64,000 bases of DNA, from assembly GCF_001942625.1 (NCBI RefSeq), contig NZ_MLCL01000079.1, positions 127,634-191,633 on the forward strand. The letters are read 5' to 3'. Position numbers and translations under genes: made by a program. Under the pieces are notes generated by a model. It ran no database searches, had not been told where the DNA came from, and saw only the letters and a list, made by a program, of their open reading frames with translations. Of this stretch, positions 35,941 through 44,044 are shown piece after piece; the stretch's first letter is position 1, and the number at the start of each line of letters is the position of its first letter. The DNA is from Mycobacterium syngnathidarum (GTDB lineage Bacteria > Actinomycetota > Actinomycetes > Mycobacteriales > Mycobacteriaceae).

Positions 35941-37085
35941 AGGAGCTCCAGGATGGTCGCGTTGGCCTGGCCGCCACCCTCACACATGGTCTGCAGCCCG
36001 TACTGAATGTTGTTGTCCCGCATGTGGTACAGCAGGGTGGTCAGGATGCGGGCACCGGAGCCGCCGAGCGGGTGGCCCAGGGCGATCGCGCCGCCGTTGG
36101 GGTTGAGGCGGCTCTCGTCGGCACCGATGTCCTTGAGCCAGGCCATCGGCACCGGGGCGAAGGCCTCGTTGACCTCGAATACGCCGATCTGGTCGACACT
36201 CAGGCCGGATTTGGCCAGCGCCTTCTGGGTGGCCGGGATCGGCGCGGTCAGCATGATGACGGGGTCGGCACCGGCGAGCACCGCGGTGTGCACCTTGGCA
36301 AGCGGCTTGAGCCCCAGGTCTTTTGCCTTCTCGGCAGACATGATCAGCAGTGCGGCCGACCCGTCGGAGATCTGGCTGGAGTTACCGGCGTGGATCACAC
36401 CGTCTTCCTTGAAGGCCGGCTTGATGGCGGCCATGGACTCGACGGTGCCGCCACGGCGGATGCCGCCGTCTTCCAGCACGATGTTGCCGTCTTGGTCTTT
36501 GATTCCGACGATCTGATCCTTGAACGCACCGGAATCCTGTGCAGCCGCGGCCTTCTCGTGCGACCGCAGGGAGAACTCGTCGAGCTGGGTCCGCGAGAGA
36601 CCCCACTGCTCGGCGATCATCTCGGCACCGACACCCTGGTTGGGGTTCTGGCCGTTGTACCGCTCGCGGAAGGCCTCCGGGTACGGGTGCCCGCCGTTGG
36701 CCAGCGAGGAGCCCATCGGGGTGCGCGACATCGACTCGACACCACCGGCGACGACGACGTCGTAGTGCCCGGCGACCACACCGGCGACGGCGAAGTGCAG
36801 AGACTGCTGACTGGACCCGCACTGACGATCGACGGTGACACCGGGAACGGTCTCGGGCCAGCCCGCGGTCAGCACCGCGGTGCGCGCGATGTCGAGTGCC
36901 TGCTCACCTGCCTGCATGACGCAGCCCCAGATGACGTCGTCGACGAGGGCGGGGTCGATCCCGGCGCGCTGCACGAGGCCGTTGAGCACCTGGGCCGACA
37001 GCTCCGACGGGTGCACACCTGAGAGGGCGCCGTTGCGCTTCCCGACAGGTGACCGGACGGCCTCGACGATGACGGCTTCAGCCAT
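35937..37085 (-). CDS. Acetyl-CoA acetyltransferase / thiolase (FadA)
   Basis: A 382-aa thiolase performing the CoA-dependent cleavage of 3-ketoacyl-CoA. Nucleophilic Cys in VTVDRQCGSSQQSLHFA (residue ~92), GGVESMSRTPMG, NEAFAPVPMAW, the catalytic His in NGGAIALGHPLGGSGAR and the second Cys in QTMCEGGGQANATILELL. ATG 37085 with the GAAGG-type site just upstream is preferred to the earlier 37121. It heads the fadA-echA-fadE operon, 202 bp from the divergent GntR regulator. Confidence 0.92.
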   Translation of the reverse strand: MAEAVIVEAVRSPVGKRNGALSGVHPSELSAQVLNGLVQRAGIDPALVDDVIWGCVMQAGEQALDIARTAVLTAGWPETVPGVTVDRQCGSSQQSLHFAVAGVVAGHYDVVVAGGVESMSRTPMGSSLANGGHPYPEAFRERYNGQNPNQGVGAEMIAEQWGLSRTQLDEFSLRSHEKAAAAQDSGAFKDQIVGIKDQDGNIVLEDGGIRRGGTVESMAAIKPAFKEDGVIHAGNSSQISDGSAALLIMSAEKAKDLGLKPLAKVHTAVLAGADPVIMLTAPIPATQKALAKSGLSVDQIGVFEVNEAFAPVPMAWLKDIGADESRLNPNGGAIALGHPLGGSGARILTTLLYHMRDNNIQYGLQTMCEGGGQANATILELL

Positions 37086-37156
37086 GACTTCTCCTTTGAA
37101 GGGTGGGTGACGCGACCCCAATGGAGCTCAACGGGGCGCTCGAGGTGAAAATAACT

Positions 37157-37183
37157 CAGTAGGTTTACTAGGTCAACCTACTG
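37157..37183. promoter_or_regulatory. Putative GntR operator upstream of fadA
   Basis: CAGTAGGTT (37157-37165) is mirrored by AACCTACTG (37175-37183), nine bases apart, and encloses a smaller TAGGT-ca-ACCTA palindrome (37169-37180). The spot is 72 bp upstream of the fadA ATG and in the divergent region shared with the FadR-type regulator. A second pair, AACTCAGTA (37153-37161) and TACTGAGTT (37228-37236), brackets the region. Likely regulator-binding sites (inference). Confidence 0.55.
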
Positions 37184-37287
37184 GTTGGTAGATGCCGATG
37201 TTCCGTTTCGGCGAGGAACAGATGGTTTACTGAGTTGTATAGCTGGCCATCCGGCCAGTACAACGTTGTCCTAACTGGGAGTGTCTG

Positions 37288-38079
37288 GTGGCTCGAACCA
37301 CACCACTGGCGCCGATGATCGGCCCTGACGCGATAGCACCGCAGGCACCGGTCCGTTCCCCGAAGACGTCCGAGCTGGTCGCGGGCACGTTGCGGCGCAT
37401 GGTCGTCGACGGCCAGCTCAAAGAGGGCGACTTCCTGCCCAACGAAGCCGAGCTCATGGAGCATTTCGGGGTCAGCAGGCCGACACTGCGCGAGGCCGTC
37501 CGGGTACTGGAATCCGAGCGGCTGGTCGAGGTGCGACGCGGCTCCCGTACCGGCGCCCGCGTCCGGGTGCCCGGCCCTGAAATCGTCGCCCGGCCGGCCG
37601 GCCTGCTGCTGGAACTGTCGGGCGCCGATATCGCCGATCTCTTGGTCGGCCGTGCCGCGATCGAGCCAATGGCGGCACGCCTACTGGCCGAGAAAGGCGA
37701 CGAGGCGGCGTTCGCCGAATTGGAACGCATGCTCGACGAGCACATCCCGACCGACCACCAGTCGGACCGGCTGGCCGAAACCACCGGCGATTTCCACCGC
37801 CGAGTGGTCGAGCTGTCCGGCAACGCCACCTTGGGCATCATCGCCGGCATGCTGCACGAGATCACGGTGCGCCACCACGCCTTCCTGTTCAAAGAGCGGC
37901 GCCCGGTGTCCAAGACCGACTTCGACAAGCTGATGCGGTCCTACCGCAAGCTGATCACGATCATCCGCTCCGGCGACGGCGACGCCGCCGAAGCGCACTG
38001 GCGCAAACATCTGGACACCGCACGGGTCCTGATGCTGCAGGACATCGAGAGCGTCAAGGTCCGCGACGTCATGCGCTAG
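37288..38079 (+). CDS. GntR/FadR-family transcriptional regulator (FCD domain)
   Basis: A 263-aa regulator. Residues ~25-92 are the GntR winged helix (LKEGDFLPNEAELMEHFGVSRPTLREAVRVLESERLVEV, split across helices) and residues ~110-250 the all-helical FCD ligand domain with the metal/effector His residues in GDFHRRVVEL and LHEITVRHHAFL. It starts with GTG 37288. It is divergent from fadA-echA-fadE and probably represses it in response to an acyl-CoA or acid. Confidence 0.9.
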   Translation: MARTTPLAPMIGPDAIAPQAPVRSPKTSELVAGTLRRMVVDGQLKEGDFLPNEAELMEHFGVSRPTLREAVRVLESERLVEVRRGSRTGARVRVPGPEIVARPAGLLLELSGADIADLLVGRAAIEPMAARLLAEKGDEAAFAELERMLDEHIPTDHQSDRLAETTGDFHRRVVELSGNATLGIIAGMLHEITVRHHAFLFKERRPVSKTDFDKLMRSYRKLITIIRSGDGDAAEAHWRKHLDTARVLMLQDIESVKVRDVMR

Positions 38080-38100
38080 TCGGACCACCTGCGCGTCGGC

Positions 38101-39834
38101 TCAGGTGGTGGCGGCATCTCGCTGGACATGGACCGGCAGTTCGTCGTCCCAGGGCTGGCGCGTCACCATGTCGGCAACATTGACGTATCCCCGCTCGAAC
38201 TCGCCGGTCGCCGCGTCGACGAGCCGGTACTGCTGGGTCTGACGCTGGATCGGCTGAGCGTCGAGCATGACGATCCGCACCTCCCCCGGCTCGAAGTGGC
38301 ATCGCTTCTGCAGGGCGGCCACGAGCTGCTCGTTGCTCATGTGCCCGTCGCCGAAGTTCCAGCCGATCGCCGTGGACACGATGCGCTCCCCGTCGGTCAG
38401 CACATAGTCGTCCTCGTTCTGGCCCGCCATCGCCCGGTGCGCCAGGGTGAACAACGCCCGGCCGTGAGAGTTGAAGCCGCGGAACGCGTATCCCATGTAC
38501 AGGTACATCTGGGCAACCTCGGGGCTGCCGTAGTACCGCTCCATCTGGGCGGCCGGCATGCTGGCGATCGCGACGATGCCCTTCTCGATCTTTTCCGCCG
38601 CCGACGGTTTGACGCACCACAGCGAGGTGTCCCAGTTCCCGGCGTAGTAGCGCATGCCGGGCAGGAACGAGATCTTGCGCGGGAACAGGTTTCCCAGCAC
38701 CACGGTGCCCGCGACCACCGCGAACAACACGATCGGCCAAGGGCTGGTGAGATCGGTCAGACCGATCCCGGCCTGCCCGACGAACAGCGCCGCCACGGAG
38801 AACATCATGAAGACGTTCCACTCCAGCGGCACGCCCATCGGGATGGAGCTCAGGATGCCGAAGTGGAATACCAGCATGACAAATGCGGCAATCGCCGTCG
38901 GCCAACCGCCATGTGAGAAGAACAGCACCAGCGGCACCAAACCCTCGATGGCCGTGGAGAAATGCGCCACGAAGCGTGACGGACGACCAGGGCGGAGGTC
39001 ATCGGGGAAATGCTCGAAGAACTTTCGTTTGATCCAGCGTGGCCGGAACACCGGGTTGTTGCTCATCATCGTCGAGATGACGAACGGGAAGTGTTTGGTG
39101 AGTTTCGAGGCCGCCGCACCGATCCAGATCGTCAGGCAGATCAGCTTGGCCGCGATGATGATGTCGGCGCCGCTGAACAGGAAGCAGACCGCCAACGAGC
39201 CGTACACCTCGCCGCGCGCGGCCAGGAAGATCACCTTGTCGCGCAGGCCCGCGACGGCGAGCAGACCGACGATCGCGGCAGTCTGCCACACCGGCAGTAC
39301 ACCGATTTCGCTGCCGAGCGCCGGGATGGGGCCGGTGCCCTGCGAGGCCAGTGCCACCACCAGCATCACCAACAGCGCTCCGTAGAGCGCGACGTCGACG
39401 AGCGAGCGGTTGTCCCCCCTCGTCAGCGGCACCCGGTTCGGCCAGGGTGGCAGCCGAATGGTCTTGGGCCGCAACCAGTACAGGATCGAGCCCATCGGCG
39501 GGAAGAACCGGTTGTTGAGGGGGCCGAAGCCGCAGCCGAGGCCGATGACCTCGAACAGCATCGTGTAGAACACGACCTTCTGATAGACGATCGGCTCTGC
39601 GTACCAGGAGGCGACGTTGGTAAATCCGTCGACACCTGCAGTGGTCAGCGCGATCAGCCACGCGCCCAGGACGTAGGCCAGGATCTTGACGACGTAGAAC
39701 AAGTGCAGCGCAACCGGGGTACCGAACCCCACCTCCGCCCAGTGCCGGGCCATCGGCTGGATCTTCTCGGCGCGGGTGCCCTTGCTCCACTGCTCGAAGT
39801 CGATCTCCGGAGATTCCTGTTTGAGAAAGCCCAT
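38101..39834 (-). CDS. DUF3556 transmembrane protein, candidate KstR target
   Basis: A 577-aa protein with ~8-10 membrane helices in the first ~400 residues (VVKILAYVLGAWLIALTTAG, VALYGALLVMLVVALA, GILSSIPMGVPLEWNVFMMF, IVLFAVVAGTVVLGNLF) and a soluble C-terminal ~180 residues (YAGNWDTSLWCVKPSAAEKI, GYAFRGFNSHGRALFTLAHRAM). I recognise it as the DUF3556 family; function unknown. A KstR-consensus palindrome lies 11 bp upstream of the ATG, linking it to sterol catabolism. The GntR gene ends convergently 21 bp away. Confidence 0.75.
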   Translation of the reverse strand: MGFLKQESPEIDFEQWSKGTRAEKIQPMARHWAEVGFGTPVALHLFYVVKILAYVLGAWLIALTTAGVDGFTNVASWYAEPIVYQKVVFYTMLFEVIGLGCGFGPLNNRFFPPMGSILYWLRPKTIRLPPWPNRVPLTRGDNRSLVDVALYGALLVMLVVALASQGTGPIPALGSEIGVLPVWQTAAIVGLLAVAGLRDKVIFLAARGEVYGSLAVCFLFSGADIIIAAKLICLTIWIGAAASKLTKHFPFVISTMMSNNPVFRPRWIKRKFFEHFPDDLRPGRPSRFVAHFSTAIEGLVPLVLFFSHGGWPTAIAAFVMLVFHFGILSSIPMGVPLEWNVFMMFSVAALFVGQAGIGLTDLTSPWPIVLFAVVAGTVVLGNLFPRKISFLPGMRYYAGNWDTSLWCVKPSAAEKIEKGIVAIASMPAAQMERYYGSPEVAQMYLYMGYAFRGFNSHGRALFTLAHRAMAGQNEDDYVLTDGERIVSTAIGWNFGDGHMSNEQLVAALQKRCHFEPGEVRIVMLDAQPIQRQTQQYRLVDAATGEFERGYVNVADMVTRQPWDDELPVHVQRDAATT

Positions 39835-39845
39835 GCCCGACAGAC

Positions 39846-39859
39846 TAGAACGTGTTCTA
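39846..39859. promoter_or_regulatory. KstR-type operator upstream of the DUF3556 gene
   Basis: TAGAACGTGTTCTA at 39846-39859 fits the published KstR consensus TnnAACnnGTTnnA exactly and extends as a palindrome to GACTAGAACGTGTTCTAGTC. It begins 11 bp upstream of the ATG at 39834. KstR represses cholesterol catabolic genes in mycobacteria. Confidence 0.75.
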
Positions 39860-39876
39860 GTCGGACCTCACACGAA

Positions 39877-39925
39877 CAGACGCATATGTACCCGACACGC
39901 CGGGGCAACGGGACATATGCGTCTG
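39877..39925. terminator. Hairpin element (repeat family member B) after the DoxX gene
   Basis: CAGACGCATATGT (39877-39889) is exactly complementary to 39913-39925, extended by CCCG/CGGG after a one-base bulge. It lies 12 bp beyond the stop of the minus-strand DoxX gene and upstream of the DUF3556 promoter. It shares CAGACGC...ATGT and CCCGACACGCCG with the hairpin at 33930-33979. Confidence 0.7.
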
Positions 39926-39937
39926 CTCGCGGGGAGA

Positions 39938-40462
39938 CTAGCCCGTCTTCGCCGGCGGGCGGTAGAAGATCGCCAACTGGCCGATGCCACCTGCCAGGCC
40001 CAGTCCCACCGCGATCGCCAGCCCGTACCAGCCGTGCAGCAGATCGTAGAAACCGCAGTTGGAGAACAGCAGGTGGTCAAGGCTGTAGCGTCCGGCCCCC
40101 AGGCCGGCGATCGCGACCGCGGCCGCGGCCAGGATGAGGTTGTACTCCCAACCTTCCTTGACGATGAAGAAGCCGTTGGCCCGGTGCACAGTCCAGGCCG
40201 CCACCAGCATCAGCGCCACGAAGCCGGCGGCGGGCACCGGGGTGAGCAAGCCCAGGGCCAGGCCGAGACCGGCGGCGATCTCGGTGCTGGCCGCGACCCG
40301 GGCGTGGAACAGGCCCGGCTTCATGCCGATGCTGTCGAACCACCCCGCAGTGCCGGGGATCCGTCCCCCACCGAAGAACTTGTTGTAGCCGTGAGCGGCC
40401 ATGGTCAGGCCGAGCACCACGCGAAGGAGCAGGATCGCAGTGTCGTAAGCAGAGGAAGCCAT
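39938..40462 (-). CDS. DoxX-family membrane protein
   Basis: A 174-aa four-helix DoxX protein: TAILLLRVVLGLTMAAHGYNKFFGGGRI with the conserved His-Gly before Lys, then AASTEIAAGLGLALGLLTPVPAAGFVALMLVAAW and a C-terminal helix pair. ATG 40462 gives the family length; the open frame begins further up in a non-conserved region. Only 22 bp separate its start from the SDR stop at 40485, so it may be co-transcribed with the SDR. Redox or membrane role inferred from the family. Confidence 0.82.
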   Translation of the reverse strand: MASSAYDTAILLLRVVLGLTMAAHGYNKFFGGGRIPGTAGWFDSIGMKPGLFHARVAASTEIAAGLGLALGLLTPVPAAGFVALMLVAAWTVHRANGFFIVKEGWEYNLILAAAAVAIAGLGAGRYSLDHLLFSNCGFYDLLHGWYGLAIAVGLGLAGGIGQLAIFYRPPAKTG

Positions 40463-40484
40463 GTAACAGAATGTAGGACATCTG

Positions 40485-41249
40485 TTAAGCCGCCGCCCAG
40501 CCCCCATCCACACTGAGGATCGCCCCGTGGATGTTTCCGGCGTCTTCACCGGCCAGGAACACCACCGCCGCGGCGACCTCCTCCGGGGTGCTCATCCGCC
40601 GGGACGGGATCCGGGCCAGCACTGGTCCGACTTCGTCGGCCACGTCGGCGGCTCGTTCCGTGGCGATCGGCCCGGGAGCCACTGCGTTCACCCGCACCCC
40701 GCGTGGGCCGTACTCGACCGCCCACGACTTTGTCAGCGAGTGCACGGCCGCCTTGGTCGACGAGTACAGCGCGGAGCGGTCTCCGCCGATCAGCCCGGTG
40801 ATCGAACCGACGTTGACCACCGCGCCGTGCCCACGCTCAGCCATCGCGGGCACAAGAGCTCCCGTCAACAGGAACGGGGCGATGACGTTTGTCTGATACG
40901 ACTCCAGCAGCGCCTGCTCGGAAACCTCGCCGGTGGGTTGCGGCATCCCCCACACTCCCGCGTTGTTGACCAGGATGTCGATCCGTCCACCGGCGGCTGT
41001 CGTGGCTTCTCGCGCCAGGCGCTGTACTTCGTCGCCTCCGGCGCCGAGGTCGGCGGCGACGAACTCGGCTCTGCCACCGGCGGTGCGGATTTCGGCGACG
41101 ACGACATCACCGCGTTCCTTGTTGCGACCACTGACGATGACGAAGGCGCCCTGGGCCGCCAGCGCCTTGGCGATGGCGACACCGAGACCGCCGGTCGATC
41201 CCGTGACAAGTGCGGTGCGGCCCTGCAGCCGCGTAAAATTTGGACTCAT
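40485..41249 (-). CDS. SDR-family oxidoreductase
   Basis: A 254-aa classical SDR. Cofactor motif TGSTGGLGVAIA (residues ~16-27), Arg in IVSGRNKERG favouring NADP, NNAG, catalytic Ser in VNVGSITG and YSSTK. The C-terminus ILSVDGGWAAA is typical. ATG 41249 lies inside a 14-bp palindrome shared with the divergent TetR gene, so expression is likely controlled by that regulator. Substrate unknown. Confidence 0.87.
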   Translation of the reverse strand: MSPNFTRLQGRTALVTGSTGGLGVAIAKALAAQGAFVIVSGRNKERGDVVVAEIRTAGGRAEFVAADLGAGGDEVQRLAREATTAAGGRIDILVNNAGVWGMPQPTGEVSEQALLESYQTNVIAPFLLTGALVPAMAERGHGAVVNVGSITGLIGGDRSALYSSTKAAVHSLTKSWAVEYGPRGVRVNAVAPGPIATERAADVADEVGPVLARIPSRRMSTPEEVAAAVVFLAGEDAGNIHGAILSVDGGWAAA

Positions 41250-41255
41250 GAGTCC
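41242..41255. promoter_or_regulatory. Putative TetR operator 1 (overlaps SDR start)
   Basis: GGACTCATGAGTCC, a perfect 14-bp palindrome that includes the SDR ATG. It has the same GGAC-n6-GTCC frame as the site at 41276-41289, 20 bp away, on the other side of the divergent promoter. Confidence 0.65.
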
Positions 41256-41273
41256 AGGTATAGGCCGCTGAAA

Positions 41274-41909
41274 ATGGACCTGCAAGTCCAGAAACTGACC
41301 GCGAAGGGCGAGGCCACCCGGCGCCGCATCATCGAGGGCGCGACCACGGTGATCCGGAGCAACGGCGTGGCTGCCACCACGCTCGACGACATCCGCGCCC
41401 ACACCCAGACCTCCAAGAGCCAGCTGTTCCACTACTTCCCCGACGGCAAGGACCAACTGCTGCTGGCCGTGGCCGAACGCGAGGCCCAGATGGTGCTGGA
41501 AGATCAACAGCCCTACCTGGGCGAGCTGACCTCATGGGCGGCTTGGCAGCGCTGGCGCGACGCCGTGGTGGATCGGTACCGACGCCAAGGGCAGAGCTGC
41601 CCGCTGAGCCTGCTGATGTCGGAGATCGGGCGGAGCACTCCGGGCGCCCAGGCGGTCACCAAAGCCTTGCTGAGGCAATGGCATGACGAGATCTCCGACG
41701 GCATCCGCCATATGCAGGCGCAGGGCAAGATGGCCGCCGATCTGGATGCCGACCGCGTGGGCGCGGCGCTCCTGGCCGGCATCCAGGGCGGGGTCAGTGT
41801 CATGCTGGCCTCCGGCGACCTCAGTTACCTGGAGTCCGCCTTGGATGTCGGGATCGCGATGCTGCGCCGCGGTCAGCCGCCCAGCGCCGCATCCAGCCGG
41901 GCGAGATAG
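41274..41909 (+). CDS. TetR-family transcriptional regulator
   Basis: A 211-aa regulator. Residues ~8-55 are the TetR helix-turn-helix (GEATRRRIIEGATTVIRSNGVAATTLDDIRAHTQTSKSQLFHYFPDGKDQL across three helices). The C-terminal ligand domain has SCPLSLLMSEIGRS, as in the LmrA/YxaF-like (TetR_C_6/36) subfamily. ATG 41274 is preferred over the long upstream frame because the start is set by homology and the operator pair. It is divergent from an SDR; its end overlaps the acyltransferase gene by 37 bp. Confidence 0.87.
   Translation: MDLQVQKLTAKGEATRRRIIEGATTVIRSNGVAATTLDDIRAHTQTSKSQLFHYFPDGKDQLLLAVAEREAQMVLEDQQPYLGELTSWAAWQRWRDAVVDRYRRQGQSCPLSLLMSEIGRSTPGAQAVTKALLRQWHDEISDGIRHMQAQGKMAADLDADRVGAALLAGIQGGVSVMLASGDLSYLESALDVGIAMLRRGQPPSAASSRAR
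41276..41289. promoter_or_regulatory. Putative TetR operator 2 (overlaps TetR start)
   Basis: GGACCTGCAAGTCC at 41276-41289 keeps the GGAC...GTCC arms of operator 1 and lies over the first codons of the TetR gene. Flanking T and A extend it by one base on each side. Confidence 0.6.
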
Positions 41910-43129
41910 GCGTCGATATCGCCGAGCGCCGACTGCGCCGCATGGACGCTCACCGCGACGACGTCACCGATGCCGTGCACCCCGTGAGTGAGCCCCATCA
42001 TCGGCGACAGCGACGGGTAGCCGGCCGTGACCGCCACCGGGGCGGTGCCGAATCGCAGGTCTGCCGCACCCCGGTTGACGCTGGACACCACGGTGTTGCC
42101 GGTAACCATCGGTGCCCGCACCGTGGGATCGAATTGTGCTACACCCCAACGCAACAGCGGTGCCGGAGTGGCAGCGAATGCCCGGCTGGATGCGACCATC
42201 GCGGGGTGCGCCGCCCGCCTGCGCCGGTCGGCGAAGTCCGCCTCGATACGCGTGATGCGTTCGGGTACCGCCAGTTCCGGGTACAGCCCGATACCGACGT
42301 TGCCGAAGTGGTTGTGCGCCAGCCGTACCCCCGGCTTGGCCATCGGCACCTCGGCTCCGAGGGCAGCCGTGTCGTCGCCGTACTGGCGTAGGTGATCGGC
42401 CAGTGCCGAGGAAATGGCGGCCAGCACTCCGACTGTCACGGTCGGGCCCGGAAGCTGCGCGCGGCGGCGAACGATGGTGCGCACCCATCGGTCCCCGGCC
42501 GGCTCGGCATTGCTGCGCAGCACGGGCCGCGACGGGGCCTGAGGCGGTACCGTGCCCAATTCGGTGTCGCGCATCAACTCCCGGTGGGTCCGCGAAGCCG
42601 CCACGGCACGCCAGGGCAGGCGCGCGGCCGCGAAGCGTTGCGATGGCACGGGCGGGATCTCCTCGGAGCGGCCGAACAACCAGGCGGCCAGCGCCGAGGC
42701 GCGGGTGCCGTCGGCGAGCGCATGAGAGATCTGCAGCACCGCGACGGTGCCGGCAGCGGCGCTGGCACCGGGAACACCGTGGACACAGGAGAACACGTGC
42801 AGGCGCCAGGTCGCGATGGTGGCGTCGAGCTGGTCCTCGGCCAGCTTCGCGACGATGTCCAGGCATTCGTTCCACTGCAGTTCGTCGTCGCGTCTGACGA
42901 ACTGGTCGCTCTCCACCGCCCGCGGCACCCAGGCCGGATACGTCGGCCGGCAGTCGTCGCGGATACACATGGCCAGATCCGCACAACGCCGCGCGCGCTG
43001 AAGGATCCCGGACACCGCAGCCCCCGGATCGTCGGGCACACCGTCGAATCCGTACAGCAGGAACTGATCGTTGGGTAGTTTGGCCGACATCCACCAGTTC
43101 TGAGCGTCGATCGCGGCCATCCGGCGCAC
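41873..43129 (-). CDS. WS/DGAT-like acyltransferase (condensation-type fold)
   Basis: A 418-aa protein of the wax ester synthase/diacylglycerol acyltransferase-like group: AAIDAQNWWMSAKLPNDQFLLYGF at the N-terminus and VLQISHALADGTRASALAAWLFG for the HHxxxDG site, where the first His is Ser but the catalytic second His, Asp and Gly remain. The C-terminal half (NHFGNVGIGLYPE, VVSSVNRGAADLRFG) matches the DUF1298-type domain. GTG 43129 is taken; ATG 43120 is an alternative. It is the last gene of the Mce-associated operon and starts 3 bp after the hydrolase stop. Confidence 0.77.
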   Translation of the reverse strand: MRRMAAIDAQNWWMSAKLPNDQFLLYGFDGVPDDPGAAVSGILQRARRCADLAMCIRDDCRPTYPAWVPRAVESDQFVRRDDELQWNECLDIVAKLAEDQLDATIATWRLHVFSCVHGVPGASAAAGTVAVLQISHALADGTRASALAAWLFGRSEEIPPVPSQRFAAARLPWRAVAASRTHRELMRDTELGTVPPQAPSRPVLRSNAEPAGDRWVRTIVRRRAQLPGPTVTVGVLAAISSALADHLRQYGDDTAALGAEVPMAKPGVRLAHNHFGNVGIGLYPELAVPERITRIEADFADRRRRAAHPAMVASSRAFAATPAPLLRWGVAQFDPTVRAPMVTGNTVVSSVNRGAADLRFGTAPVAVTAGYPSLSPMMGLTHGVHGIGDVVAVSVHAAQSALGDIDAYLARLDAALGG

Positions 43130-43132
43130 CGG

Positions 43133-44044
43133 TCAGTCCCTCCCGGGGCTGCCGATGAAATCGACGATGCGCTGCGCCACCATGTCGGGCTGATCGAGTT
43201 GTAGGAAGTGACCGGCGGATTCGACGGTGTGGGCATCGCTTCCCGCCGGCAGCACCTCGCGCACCCACCGGATGTAATCCGGTGCGGCACAGCCATCATC
43301 GGTACCGTGCAGGTACAGCGACGGCAGTACCGGCGGCAGCAACCAGTGGTTGTGCAGTTCGGCGTACTGTGCCGGCGGCTTGCTCATGCGGACGGTGGCC
43401 CGGTAGTAGCCCAGCGCAGCGCGCCACCGGTCTGGCGCACCGATCGCGGCGTCGACGTGGCGGGCGTCCTCGGCCGCGTCGTATCCCGGTGACCACGTCT
43501 TCCACAGCCGAGGCACCACCCAGGAGGCGGAACGCTCGGGCAGCCAGGGCAATTGGAAGTACATCATGTACCAGCTGCGCAAGGCCTGACGCGGCAGTTG
43601 GGCCAACAGCTTCCGGGCATCGGGCACCCGGCCCAACGGCTGAAACGATGCCATCGGCGGCACCGACATGATCACGGCCTTCTTGAACGGGTTGTCCTGC
43701 AGGGCAGCCACTCCCGAGGCCGCCATCGCACCCCAGTCGTGGCCGATGATGACATCGTGACCGGTCGGGCCGACGGCTTGCAGCAATCGCAGCGCATCGT
43801 CCATCAGGGCGCCGACGTGATAACTGCCGTCGGTCGGTACCGAGGAGGGCACGTACCCGCGCATGAAGGGCGCCACCACTTTCCACCCGGCCCCCGCCAG
43901 AGCCGGCGCCACTTTGCGCCAGCCATAGGCGGTGTCGGGAAAGCCGTGTAGGCACAACGCAACCGGGCCATCTTCGGGCCCCCACGCCAATGCCCGCAGT
44001 TGCACCGCGGGAGTGGCGACATCGATCCAGCGTGGCTCGGTCAC
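43133..44044 (-). CDS. Alpha/beta hydrolase (epoxide-hydrolase-like)
   Basis: A 303-aa hydrolase with the HGFPDTAYGWRK oxyanion motif, nucleophile Asp in VIIGHDWGAMAASG (GHDWG is the epoxide-hydrolase/haloalkane-dehalogenase elbow) and C-terminal HGTDDGCAA and AGHFLQLDQP for the acid and His. GTG 44044 overlaps the preceding stop by GTGA. Placed between Mce-associated proteins and an acyltransferase it may process a lipid epoxide or ester (inference). Confidence 0.82.
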   Translation of the reverse strand: MTEPRWIDVATPAVQLRALAWGPEDGPVALCLHGFPDTAYGWRKVAPALAGAGWKVVAPFMRGYVPSSVPTDGSYHVGALMDDALRLLQAVGPTGHDVIIGHDWGAMAASGVAALQDNPFKKAVIMSVPPMASFQPLGRVPDARKLLAQLPRQALRSWYMMYFQLPWLPERSASWVVPRLWKTWSPGYDAAEDARHVDAAIGAPDRWRAALGYYRATVRMSKPPAQYAELHNHWLLPPVLPSLYLHGTDDGCAAPDYIRWVREVLPAGSDAHTVESAGHFLQLDQPDMVAQRIVDFIGSPGRD

